Shown one piece after another: positions 12,221 through 27,174 of a stretch of DNA of 64,000 nt (position 1 is the first letter of the stretch; each line of letters starts with the position of its first letter). The notes beneath the pieces were generated by a model, which was not told the origin of the DNA, did not search any database, and was given only the letters and a program-made list of their open reading frames with translations. The DNA comes from Neoconidiobolus thromboides FSU 785 (lineage: Eukaryota > Entomophthoromycota > Entomophthoromycetes > Entomophthorales > Neoconidiobolaceae). Location of the stretch: assembly GCA_025603075.1 (NCBI GenBank), contig MU626330.1, positions 1-64,000 on the forward strand. The letters run 5' to 3'. The position numbers and the translations under genes were made by a program.

Positions 12221-15200
12221 ATGTTTAATAGCTACGGGCATGATATATTATTAACTGAACATTCAGAAGTATCATTTCAAAAATATGATGAATTGATTGA
12301 TAAGCTTCTAGAAGATGAAGAACGACATATTGATAAAAAAGTTGAACTTATAAAGTTGTTTTCATATATTATTAAAAGAAATTGTCTTGTCATTTCTAAA
12401 GAGCCGCAACTCTGGCTTAATGTAATCCCTCTTTCTCTTTATCAATGAGTAATTAAAAACCTTTAAATAGTTCGTTGTTGATTTTTTGTTAAAAAACCAT
12501 CAGCTTATTGAAGGTATTTTACTTCAAAATTCAAAATTCAAAATTAAAACTATCCTCTAGAAATTATAAAGGACCAAAAGTTAAATGGATTCCTTTTTTC
12601 GGCACTTTTGTCTGCGTTTGGACAAACTTTCATAATAGGCGAAAGTGATGAAGGAGAAATAGAGTAATTAAGTTTTTGAGTTAAAAATATTATAACTAAA
12701 CTTCTAGCTATTATAATTTGGTTCCTTTTGAAAAGAAAGATGCCATCTTGCCTAAGTTTATCAAAGTATGTTTTTTTATCTATATCAATATTTATTAAAT
12801 TATTTTTAAGGAGATTTCTATCACATTTAAAAATAATAAAGAGATCGAAGTGTTTTCCTTAAACGTAATAAAAACATTGATAAGTGAATCTCCAAAAAGT
12901 TCACTGCCTTGTTTGCTAATACAATTTATGCAAGTTCAACACGAAAAGATGATAAAGTCGATTAATTTGTATAACACTGTTGAATTTCCTCTTGACTTTG
13001 ATTTTGAAACCGGTGTATTGTATTTGCTTGATAAAGAAGACAAAAATAAGCTAGATGCTCAGTTGGAATATATATTAAAAGCGTTAATTGGTACATATAT
13101 AAATGTATGCAGTAATTCTAAAGAAGATAATTATATGCTTAAAGAAGGTAAAATATTATTTGTTATTTTATCTATAAAAAGTTTGATTGATTTTTAGATT
13201 GGAAACGCTATATACTTCAAACAATAATTAATATCGTTCTAAGGTATAATATTCCAGTTGAAAGTAAAAAACTTTTTATAAGATTTAATATGAAGTTTAC
13301 TTATTTATACTAGTGGTATTGTTATATATTCAGAGTATGGACCTTGAGCAATTAGTAGAAGCAATATCAAAAGATTTTGAATCACAATATTCATTATTTA
13401 CAAATGAGTAATATTATTAAATTTCTCTATTATTAGTTAACATTATTAGTTCCAAAACTGAGCCATTAGTTAGTAACTTTGAAATCATTTTAAAACGTAT
13501 ATTATTGATTGATTCTTCAATTGCAAGAGTTGAAGTATTGGTTGTTTTATATATATCTTTAGATAAAATCTTACAAAATCAAGAATATAATGGAATAACA
13601 CCAATTGTACAATTATCAAAATCAGTTATATTTCACATAGTAAACAATTTATATTTAAAATAAATTTAATATTTATTTAATAGATAAAAGAATTGTTTTC
13701 ATCTCCTTCACGTGTGATAACAATTGATATGAGTCTAGAAAGTTATTTGAGCATAGAAGGATGGGAGCCAGATAGAACAAATATTTATAATAATGAGCAA
13801 GAAACAATTAAAAGATGGATATCCACATTACTTTATTATATAGTAGAAACATTAAATATAAATAAGTCATCAATGAGTAAATTTAGGTTAGATACGTTAA
13901 TTGATTTATTGAGCGAATTACTTGTGAACAACGTTTTTAAAGAGGATTATATTGAGTATCTTTCTTATATTTTAAATAACTTACAATCAAAGCTACCTAT
14001 CGAGTTTCTATTGAATTCGGATAAAGAAAAATTACTCAAAATACCCTCAATATATTTTTCATATACTATTTTTAACAAAATATTACATATGTGTAATTAT
14101 GATGACTCTATGTAAGCTACATATTTATGATATAAATACATATTTATTATTATTTTAATAGAGTAGAAGATGTATTAAACAAGAATGAAACTGGTATAAT
14201 AGGGCTGAAACAGCTAAGTAATATTTTTATACTTAAAGCAACTGGGATAATTTCATATGATAAATTGCCTGAGATCAATCTAAACATTGACTATTCTGTT
14301 AACAATGATTCGATTACTATGTCGTTAATTATAATGTATCATTTTATTAGATACATTGAAATTAACATTAATACTACAACTGTTGTTCCATACTTAACAC
14401 TCTATAATATGACTGGTATATCTCTCCAGCTATTAACTATTGGAATGAAAGTGCGATACCAGCTTAAACAAACTAGTGTATTATATAAAACTCTTATAAA
14501 ATATATTAAAAAAGTGTTATTACATATTCATTATGATTTCAAATGGCATCAATCATTAAGTTTAGTTTATGAATGGGGTATAAAAACCAAGCTTCCTACT
14601 TATGGGATTAAGAGGACAGACACAAAAAGTGGAGTGGAGCAAAGTGATAATAATAAGCGACGTCATTCTTTTTATGAGGAAGCAAAACTTCATGGGTCTA
14701 TTTCCTTTCAAAACCATATTAATTATGCACCTTTTACAAAACAGCTAAGTGAATCAATTGTTAATTTAGATTCACTATATATCATTAACATTGTTAAAGC
14801 ATATATGTAATTATTTTAACTTTTATTTTGCTTAATATTAATTTTGTTTAATAGCTCAAAAGATGAAAATATAGTTAACATAGTCAAATCGAATATTATG
14901 GATTACCTTGATATTATAAATACATTTATTTCTTCAACTGATAATGGTAATTGCTATAATCTTAATACTATTTTCTACTTTTATACTGATTTTTCTCATT
15001 ATAGAGTTAGAAAGAAAAAGGTTATTTTTCCTTATGTGTAAAGATTTTGATCATTTCAGTAGTTCAATCAAAGACGCATTTTACTTGAAAAAAGATGACT
15101 ATAAAAAAAAAATCGAAGCAGATGCCAAAAACGATATGTAATTTTAATAATTTTATATTATAAATAATTAATAATAATTTAGGGATATTTTTGTTTTTGA

Positions 15201-15695
15201 TATCTTTAAAGATAACCCCATATTAATTGAGTTTATTCAGATTCTAAGTTATGGTAAATAGCACTAACAATATGCGTTATCATTTTTTAATATTTTGTTT
15301 CAGATTTTACTTTATTCCATCAGTCTTCTGGTTTTTGGAAAAGACTACTACTTTTAATGATGCAATTCTGGAACATTAAAAGAGAGGGTCCTTCTTCTTC
15401 ATTTCCATCTGAATTGTATTTAACTTGTTCCCTTATTAAATGCTTGAATATTGTTAAAGCGCTGCCAAGTCCATTCAATTACGTTGTTGAATTGTTACCA
15501 CTTATAAATTACAATGAAGTTGGTGCTATTTTATATAAAAGTATTTGGCCAATGTTCCTTGTTTTTGAATTTAAAGAGACTAGGCCTGAGTTTTTACCTA
15601 ATCAAGAGGAAGTTATGAAGCCTATTTTGGATGCGTTAAGAGCCCACCCCTTAAAAGTCAAAAAAATTATCAATTTGTTTCAAAAGAGTTTATAA
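12221..15695 (+). CDS. Large unrecognised multi-exon protein, probably all-helical
   Basis: At least 11 exons encode roughly 900 residues rich in Leu, Ile, Asn and Lys, with amphipathic helices suggestive of an HEAT/ARM-type scaffold. ATG at 12221. Exon 1 ends at 12421 (QLWLN) with a 49-nt intron (12422-12470), and exon 2 continues FVVDFLLKNHQLIE. Further coding blocks lie at about 12530-12660, 12710-12765, 12810-13145, 13690-14115, 14160-14800, 14850-15140, 15180-15250 and 15300-15695. The C-terminus is well defined (ELLPLINYNEVGAILYKSIW; stop at 15693-15695). I do not recognise the family: there are no TM segments, signal peptide or catalytic motif. A subunit of a large nuclear or trafficking complex is possible but unsupported. 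The gene model between 13145 and 13690 is uncertain. Confidence 0.75.
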
Positions 15696-15894
15696 TAAAT
15701 ATTAAGTAAATTTATTTTTTTATTAAATTATGAAAAATTATTATCAAAATCAATTAAAACGCTATTAATAAAAGTTTAGAGTAAATACCACTAGTTTATC
15801 ATACAGTACTAGTAATAAATTGAATTGTAACATGTGCTACTACATAATTGAAGTGTAATTATATTAATTAAAATTAAAACTGAAGCATTCTAAC

Positions 15895-17178
15895 CTAAGG
15901 TGACACTGGCTTAGAGGAAGTTGCATTATCTTCCTTTACATCATGAATTATCGTCAAGTTCTTTTTAGAATCAAGCTCATGTAATCCAATCCCTTGCAAA
16001 GCTAGTTCTTCTTCAAGTCTTATACTTGATATATTATTAGATTCATTCAAGTGTTCATCTAATTCTGGCGTTTCCTCTTCCCCTGTTTCGTTTTGACTCC
16101 AACTAGGTTTACGCATCATTTCTCTGAATGTTTCACTAAGCATAATGGCGTCATTAGCAGTGAGATTGGTCTGATTTAATGAAATTGGTGACACGGAATC
16201 TGTTGTTAAGGCACTCGACCTAGAGCCGGTCATCCCAAATCCTGCAGAAGAGGTACTACCAAGCCTTCTAGCACCAACCCCTCCATTCTTGCCCCCATTA
16301 ATAATATAACTTTTTTCTGTATTTTCTGGAATCATTTTGGCTTTTTTACTTTTTCTTCTCCAAATAACAATCAATGGTATTAGCAACAATATTAAACCAG
16401 CTAATGCTAATAAGACAATCCCATAAATTGGAAGTGCAAGTTCATTTGATGGTTGTTTTTCATCAATATTTCCTTGATCATTTGTTGGGGTAGCAAAAAA
16501 AGTACCATTATTTACTTCAGTACTACTAGGTGTAGATGTGCTTTTTGTTTTTGAAGTCATTGTTGTCTCCGTGGAAGTTGATGAAGGTATGGGTGGATTA
16601 GGATCAATTATATTAAAATTAGGGCCTTTTGAAGAAACATCATTAGAACTCGAGCTACTAGATTTGATAACAAACCATGCTGACTTTCGAATTGGACCCT
16701 TAGTATTTTTTCCATCAAGATTGCTATCAAATTGATAAAATTGGGCTTTTGTAATTTTTACTGAAAAAGTTCCATCTTTATTTTGAAGATCCTTTCGGGT
16801 AAATATGGGATCTCTGGAATTATCTGAAATATAAAGGGAGATATCTATAAGGCCATTTGTTTGAATCGACGGGTAATCTTTATTCCACTTAAGTAAATGA
16901 ATGTCATTAACTGCCCATGAGTCATTCTCCTGAGGAGAACAGTAAAGATCAAACCCTCCACAGGAACGAGAAGCTTCTAATAAATATATTAGTACTCATA
17001 TTACATCATACAATATCAACTGCTATATACCTTTATCAACTGGCGTCAAATTTAAGTCTTGTGTATCATTACTCACGCCCAAAATATTACCTTGAAAGAG
17101 ACTTAAAGCTATCAATGTAGCTGATATTATCCGTAGATTAATTGAGTATAATAAATTCGAACCTTTAAATTTAAGCAT
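15895..17178 (-). CDS. Single-pass type I membrane protein with extracellular beta-rich domain
   Basis: Two exons, about 409 residues. Exon 1 (ATG 17178-17176) encodes a signal peptide (LRIISATLIALSLFQGNILG). A roughly 50-nt intron (about 16978-17028) joins TPVDK to EASRSCGGFDLYC. The ectodomain of about 130 residues has two Cys, a WAVNDIHLLKWNKDYPSI segment and a QNKDGTFSVKI segment. This resembles the short Ig-like or fibronectin-like domains of fungal Ser/Thr-rich surface proteins. A Ser/Thr/Pro stalk follows, then one TM helix (LPIYGIVLLALAGLILLLIP), a basic stop-transfer (WRRKSKKAK) and a cytoplasmic tail of about 140 residues rich in Ser, Thr and acidic residues. It is probably a plasma-membrane or cell-wall sensor-like protein. 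The function is not assignable. Confidence 0.8.
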
Positions 17179-17479
17179 TATTAGCAATGTATTGAACTAT
17201 TGAAATTAGATGGGAATCAAAATAACTCTAAAATGTGTAGCTAATTTTTGTATTGATTAGATAAGAGATTGAGTTGATTGTTACTGCTATTGATGTTTTA
17301 TAAAGCTTGTTGAATAAAATGTACCCTAAGTATAGGGATTGTTTTGTACTGGGAACTTTTGATAATTAACTTATAAACAGCCTAGTTTCTAAAATAAAGA
17401 TTAATAAGCGAATACAAAGAATTAATGCAACATACTATTGAAATATTGTGATAATAAAATGATTATTGATTAGACTAAT

Positions 17480-17902
17480 ATGGATGGCTTCGGTTAGAAA
17501 TACTGTTTAACAACTAATTAATATTAATCAACAGAAGGAAACCATTCTAATGTGATTTATGATAAAAATGGAAATACTCTTAATGTAAGTTTTATGATGC
17601 ATTTGATTTGCTGTAAGGAAAAAATAAACATATTTGATTGGTTTTTGCTCTTAATTGATCCAATTAATATCGATTCATATATCCCCAAGGTTTATCAGCA
17701 TGATTGACTTTTAAATCCAATTTAGGAACAAGGCAACCAATAAATTTTGAATAACCTAGGAGTTCTAAGTACTAAATCAGCCAATAAAGGTGAGTCAAAA
17801 CTAAAATCCTGAATATCTTAGCATAATTAACAATTAAAAGGTGCTACAATTGGAGTTTTACTTCTACAGTTCCGTTGCGATTCAACTTGCAGTGGTTTTT
17901 AG
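17480..17902 (+). pseudogene. Possible small spliced gene or remnant
   Basis: Exon-like pieces with splice signals. ATGGATGGCTTCG plus an exon after a CAACAG acceptor gives MDGFEGNHSNVIYDKNGN, ending at GTAAGT. Further on, LGVLSTKSANK joins to GATIGVLLLQFRC across a roughly 50-nt GTGAGT...AAAAG intron, ending at TAG 17902. The connecting exon (after TTTAG 17727) has an in-frame TAA in the frame needed. It is therefore either a decayed gene or misassigned exons. No family recognised. Confidence 0.25.
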
Positions 17903-18816
17903 ACTCATTTATTTGTCTGCTTGGTTTTTAAAGCTTCAAATTTAGATTTGACATGATTCTTAAAAATTTTATTCTCAAATGAACTATTAATTAGGTCATA
18001 ATAGAGTTGCAGAAGTTGCAAGTGAGAAATGAATCTATAAAAATAAAATTATGTTCTATTTCTTATATTAGAAATTATAAGTTAATCTATTTTTGATAAT
18101 TATGAATCATACAAAAAACCATACTCTACACGTAAATTAATAATAGAAACAATTACAATTAATACAAATATATGATTATTAAATAGATATTACAATAGTA
18201 TTAATGATATTAATAAGAAATAAAAACAATGTATGTAATAAGAGCAATATTTAATTCTATATTGTTTTGTTAAACAGTAATACAATAATAAATGACAGAA
18301 CTAAAAATAGATTTTACTATTGAATAACATAATTTATTAAGCTATAAAGTTATTTTTAGTAACTAGTCACTAAAGCAATATTTATTATTGTTATGCTATA
18401 TACTTATTTACAACTAAACAATATAAATCTTGTATTATTTAATATCAAACTTGATGTTATAACGAATTAAATATTATAGTATGTAAATATAGCACTAATG
18501 TATTTTATATGTAACCATTGAAGCTAATGAATGATTTAAGATTGTAAATGTTTATTATTTCATACTTTTTCTAGTCTAAATTTTGCTCTGCACATTGCAT
18601 TGACATAGCATTTATAAGTTGGGCTTTACATATAAAAAATCCTTAAACTTATTATCCTTAAACTAGATTTTTATGCTTTAAAATGTTTAATAAAATTGAG
18701 GGATAACGACTCAAGTGCTTTAGAAATGATAGCTAGTCAAAATATTAAAAATAATTTTTTCTCAGTTTATTAAAATAATAATTCATTATACAGAATCTTG
18801 CTATCATTTTATAACA

Positions 18817-18908
18817 TATGGGACTGTTTAGTTTCATTATTTTTCCATTTTTTAAGCACTATTTGAGTGGAAAGATTGTAATAAAATTCTTAAAAAAACA
18901 TCTCCATA
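18817..18908 (+). mobile_element. MITE copy 10
   Basis: Forward copy, TATGGGACTG...ACATCTCCATA, with a short deletion before the right end. It shares its terminal TA with copy 11. Confidence 0.85.
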
Positions 18909-19011
18909 TGGGAGTGTTTTTTTTGGCTTCATTATTTTTTCCATTTTTTAAGCGCTATTTAAGCGGAAAATTTGTTGATAAAATTCTTAAACGCAAAAAT
19001 ACATCCCCATA
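18907..19011 (+). mobile_element. MITE copy 11
   Basis: Forward copy, TATGGGAGTG...ACATCCCCATA, directly head-to-tail after copy 10 with a single shared TA. Core AAGCGCTATTTAAGCGG. Confidence 0.9.
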
Positions 19012-19224
19012 TATCAGAATTTATAAAATCTATTTAATCGTTCCTTATTGTATTTAAATATATATTTTCTAAGAAAACTATTACACTTAAAATTTTATTT
19101 CATTTAAATCTATCAATATCAAATGTTTTACTAAACAATAGCTCAAATTATTATAAGCTTACTTTCTAAACAATGTAATTTTTTTAACTTTTTGTTTCAG
19201 ATCATTCTAAAAATCATAATTAAA

Positions 19225-19328
19225 CAAAAAAATATACTCCCAAATTTCAAGAATTTTACTAACAACCTTTCCACTCAAATAGTGCTTAAAGAATGGAAAA
19301 ATAATGAAATAAAAAAAACACTCCATTT
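19225..19328 (-). mobile_element. MITE copy 12
   Basis: Reverse copy with a decayed left end, then AAGAATTTTACTAACAACC, CTCAAATAGTGCTTAAAGAA and a right end AACACTCCATTT. It lies about 125 bp beyond the PKC1 stop codon. Confidence 0.8.
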
Positions 19329-19452
19329 TTTTATGAATATTGAGCTATTCTTTATATCATAATAAATTAAAAAACAAAAGCTTCAAATTACATATTTTAT
19401 TAAAATAAACCATTTTTTCGAATATTATTATTTAATAAAATGTTTTATAGAT

Positions 19453-22908
<3,456 letters not shown>

Positions 22909-23456
22909 TGTATTAAAGCTTCTAATAGTATAAAAATGATGTGATTTATAGTTATAAGATTTATTACGTTTTGATCTTTTTTATTATACACTTTAAGCCA
23001 ATAAAAACTAAAGTTTAGGATTAGTGGATATTAAGAGCATGTTAATAAGGAACACATAAATTTGAGGGGTTTTTTATTGCTTTTTATCTTGTAATTTATT
23101 GCAAAATTTGACTAATATAGAAACAAGCGAATACTATGAGTTCATCAAGTAGTTATATTTTTCCGTTTCAATCTAATTGGATTCTTTTGTCAAAATAAAG
23201 ACAGCAATCACAATAATTTAGATATTATTTATTACTAATAAAGTATTTAAAAATAACTTTTATAATATTGAGTTGAGGTTATACTTTGAGTTAAGTATTT
23301 CACATATGATACAAAATTATTTATAATAAAAATATAAATCAAACATCCTATCATTTATTATTCTTATTTAATTCAAAAAGTATATTTTAGTACCTATTAT
23401 TAAAGCTCTAGACTCATATATATGATGTTTATTAATTTCGTTAGACTCAAATATTT
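22909..23456. other. Intergenic spacer PKC1-SKI8
   Basis: About 550 bp of AT-rich DNA upstream of PKC1 and downstream of SKI8. No coding or repeat structure seen. Confidence 0.6.
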
Positions 23457-24815
23457 TTATTTAAGTTGGAATATAGGCTGGTCTAATAAATTTAAACTAC
23501 CAGATTCTAAAGCTATTACGATTTTGTAGTCTTGTTCAGATACAGCTTTACGAATAACGCCCCAAACTTGATCTTTTAAACTTGTGTCCTAATAATGTTA
23601 TATTAACTTTGTTTACTGCCAAAGGATTGTATTACTTACCTCATCCAAGTTTGATCTAATAGATCCAATACATGTTATATTATCTAAACACCAAAACTTA
23701 ACAGTTGTATCAGAAGACCTTAAAATTAAATATATCGTAAAAATCATCAATATTTCTATTTACCCCGAAATAAGTAAGTTTCCTGCAACATCATCTTTTT
23801 GTATCAATAAAGAATTAATCCATGATTCATGCCCTGTTAATACTCCCAATATATTTTGATGGTGTCTAAAGCAAGGATTAATTTAAATTAATTTAAGATG
23901 TTATCAAACATACGGATTATAAACTGTTATCTTTCCTTCATCTGTGCCTACTGCTAAGCATTGACCATCCTCAGAAAACGATACTGCTCTAATTGAAGAT
24001 TGGCTAACTTATGTATTAAATTAGTAATGATTTAGTACAAAAACAATATTTACCATTAAATTTTCTATATAAAGATTGAGTCTGTATACTCATCAAGTAT
24101 AAGTTCCCTTGATTACTCCCACAACCAATATAATTTCCACAAGGAGACTAATAGGATAAACAATTTATTATATACAATATTCAAAAAGCTAAATTACATA
24201 GGTTATTGATAATAAAAAATCATCAGTAGGTGCTTTTAAATCGAATAACGGTTTTCCATCTTGGATAGAATAAATACTTATTTTTCCTTTTTGGCCACAA
24301 ATAGCTACTTGTGTTGAATCAGGAGAAATTTTACATTTATACGTCGTTACTTTAATAAATATTAATTTTTTGAAAATAAATATCCAAAAAACATTACACT
24401 CTTTAAATTCAATCTTATGGACAATTGATTCAACCTGCATATCATAAATGACCAGTTTATTATCCAAACCAATCGAACAAACATCTAAAAATAATTATTA
24501 AAAGCTAAAATGTTGCTTTAAACTTACATTTATCATTATTAGTAATATCCACTGAAGTTACCCCCCACAAATGTTCTGAGTGTAAAGTTCTTTCTACTTT
24601 AAGATCTTCTTCTATTTTCCTTATTTATCTTAAAGATGGTTATTATATGAAAAATCTTAATTACCATAATTTTACAGTTTTATCTATTGAACCAGTTATT
24701 ATGTTATTTGAAGTTGAAGCAAGGGACCAAATTGCCCCAAGGTGACTATTATTATCTATTTCATATTAAAAGGTTAATTCGAGTAGACAATTTAATTTTT
24801 ACCTTCTTTTTCCAT
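23457..24815 (-). CDS. SKI8: WD40-repeat protein Ski8/WDR61
   Basis: WD40 beta-propeller of about 300 residues. In the Ski complex it supports cytoplasmic exosome 3'-to-5' mRNA decay; orthologues (WDR61) also join Paf1C, and Rec14/Ski8 acts in meiotic recombination. A tiny first exon (ATG 24815-24813, MEKE) splices to DNNSHLGAIWSLASTSNN. Successive blades: TGSIDKTVKLW, SIGLDNKLVIYDMQVESIVH, CKISPDSTQVAICGQKGKI, SPCGNYIGCGSNQGNLYL, AVSFSEDGQCLAVGTDEGKI, LTGHESWINSLLIQ, SSDTTVKFWCLDNITC and a last KDQVWGV segment. Block order and spacing match WDR61/Ski8, including the final DQVWGV. Eight or more exons; stop 23459-23457 after PIFQLK. Confidence 0.85.
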
Positions 24816-25152
24816 ACTACAATTTTTTTGAATATATCAAGTTATTGTTTCAAAGTTTTTTTACTATGAAAAAGAATAAACCAAAATTAAAGTTGATTTA
24901 TTTATTTCAACAAATTACGAAATATTATTCACTAGTAACAAATAAAAATAATAATTAATAAAATTTAGTTTTAGAATATGCTACTTCTCGATAAAATTAT
25001 AATAAACGTATCCTTTTTTTTCTATTAGTCTTAACTATGATCACAAACAATTTGCATTTCTAAATTATGATATTTTATTTTAGATCATGAATATCAAATA
25101 TGAATAATGTGGATAATATATATGTAATTAATTATTGAGTAATACACAACAG
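24816..25152. other. Intergenic spacer SKI8-Rab7
   Basis: About 340 bp, AT-rich. It contains the SKI8 promoter and the 3' flank of the Rab gene. Nothing else seen. Confidence 0.6.
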
Positions 25153-25935
25153 CTATAAAAAACAGCAAGTATTTCTTTTAGAGTTATCGTCTGATCCTTG
25201 GGCTTCTTTTAGTTTGATTTGAGCTGGAGTTAATTGCACCATTGTTTGGGAATACATAGAAGAGGCTTTATCCTCTCTATCATTTTTATACTTTGCGCTT
25301 TCTAAAAACTGGATTTTAGAATGCTCTTCGTATAATTTGTTATTAAGAGGATTAGGTATTAAATCGATTATTGCTTGGAATGCAGTTTCAACATTTGTTC
25401 CAAGTTTGGCAGAAGTTTCTACCCAAGGATATTTCATTGCTTCTGTTGAATATTTATCAAGCCACGCATTTATTTGACGTTTAGAAATAACTCTATCATC
25501 AAGATCAACCTTATTTCCAATAACCGCAAATGGAAAATTGTCTGGATCATGACAACCGCAATATTTTAAAAACTCCAACCTCCATTTTGTTAAGTTTTCA
25601 AAAGTTAAATAATTGTTTACATCATACACCATGATACAAGCATCTGCTCCTCTATAAAATGCTACACCTAAAGATTGAAACCTTTCTTGGCCAGCAGTAT
25701 CCCATATTTGTAATATCACTTTGCGACCATCTTTTTGGAGTTCTTTGGTCACAAAGTCAGCTCCAATAGTAGTTTTATAGTTATTTGTAAATCTCCGGTG
25801 AAGAAATTGATTCCTTAAACTAGTCTTTTAAGATTAGTTAGTTGTAATAAAATCATCAAGTTATGCTTTTACTTTACCAACCCCTCCGTCTCCTATTAAT
25901 ACTATTTTATAAATATCCTTGGAATCTTTTAACAT
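25153..25935 (-). CDS. YPT7: Rab7/Ypt7-family small GTPase with unusual CCFL C-terminus
   Basis: Small GTPase for late-endosome/vacuole fusion. Exon 1 (ATG 25935-25933) encodes MLKDSKDIYKIVLIGDGG and ends inside the P-loop after GVGK. The intron joins it to TSLRNQFLHRRFTNNYKTTI. It has switch I TTIGADFV, WDTAGQERFQSLGVAFYRGA (the Rab7-type switch II), GNKVDLD and ETSAK. The protein is about 244 residues, against about 207 for typical Rab7, owing to a longer variable tail. It ends CCFL, a CAAX-like box, instead of the usual Rab7 CXC. The GTPase core is intact, so it is likely functional. It may be a divergent second Rab7 rather than the canonical Ypt7. Confidence 0.85.
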
Positions 25936-26642
25936 GAAAATGAATAATTTATTTTTTATGCCTTAATTTAACAAATTTTAACAGCCACTGTTTAAACAGT
26001 TTAAATTGACTAAATGTAAATATTATATTGAAGATAATTGTAATAAAAATTTAATTATATGATTATATAGAAATAGAGTCCTTGGATTATATAAAATAAT
26101 CTAGATAGTTAATATCGAAAATACTAATTGTGAAATAATCTCTTTATCTTTCCCTCATAGTACTAACTATTATAAAAATGTTCTATTTTTATCTTTTTAT
26201 ATTCTAATGTATATAAAGACTTTATTATCGTAGTGGTTTTTTATATGAAGTAATAAAAACTCCCAACATAATATTGGTACGAAGTGCTATTTTTACTTAA
26301 AATTACCAATAAATTTTATTATACTTCTATCATTTTTGAAATATGGAAAATATATTTTAGCACTGGTTAATATTTTTATGAATCAAATTAATTAATCTAA
26401 AAACAATGAATATTATAAGATTTTTATATATATAAAGTTATAAGATGTTAAAATAGCAAATTGAAGGTAATCAAATTTATAGCAAACACAAATTAGATAG
26501 AGGAGAGTATATAAGCTTTAGTATACATAGATGTATTTTTTTATTAGAATTTTAAACAATTTTGTATAAGTTTAATTTAGTTATCATAGTGACTTCAAAC
26601 ACCTTATAAAATAATATTGACAATGGTTTATTCAGTTTGAAA

Positions 26643-26742
26643 TTTGGGGGTGTATTTTTGTATTCAAGTTTTTTACTAACAATTTTTCACTCGAATAGCG
26701 CTTAAAAATGGAAAAAGTAATGAAACCAAAAAACTCCATTTT
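26643..26742 (-). mobile_element. MITE copy 13
   Basis: Reverse copy, TTTGGGGGTGTATTTTTG at the left, core CTCGAATAGCGCTTAAAAAT, right end AAACTCCATTTT. Confidence 0.8.
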
Positions 26743-26778
26743 GTAAACACAACCTAAAAACAATTGTTTAATTCAATA

Positions 26779-26880
26779 AATGGAGATGTGTTTTTTGTTT
26801 AGGAATTTTACTAATAGTCTCTTCGACTAAATAGTGCTTGAAAAAATGGAAAAGTGATGAAATAAAAAACATTCCCAAAT
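26779..26880 (-). mobile_element. MITE copy 14
   Basis: Reverse copy, AATGGAGATGTG...AACATTCCCAAAT, 37 bp after copy 13 and in the same orientation. Confidence 0.8.
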
Positions 26881-27174
26881 ACTATGCTTGTATACTTAAA
26901 TAGATACAATAGCAGTTTGAAGATTAAATATTTAAGTAGAATACGTTTAAAGAGTATTTTTACATTGTGATTGACTAAGCTATAAATAATCGAAAGAAAT
27001 AGAAAAGTTAAAATATGTTTTTATGACTATAAGCCTATTTGATATTATTTAATGTATATAAATGATATAATAATAATTATTAGTTTGGTATTTAAAATTT
27101 AGCACATAACAACAATTAATCATAAAGTTTGAAAATTTAATTTGATTGGTTGGATTATATAAATGATGATGTAA

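Larger units (their letters stand above)
17179..19452. other. Gene-poor region with possible remnant and three MITEs
   Basis: A 2.3-kb AT-rich stretch. 17480-17902 holds exon-like pieces (separate entry). MITE copies 10-12 lie at 18817-19328. The rest shows no gene. Confidence 0.6.
25936..27174. other. Divergent intergenic region with two MITEs
   Basis: About 1.2 kb between the starts of the Rab gene (-) and the ZIP gene (+). AT-rich, with MITE copies 13 and 14 and no gene. Confidence 0.65.

Noticed and set aside
18818-19057. 79-codon frame starting in the 18.8-kb repeats
   Set aside because: It is formed by reading through MITE copies 10 and 11; repeat DNA, not a gene.
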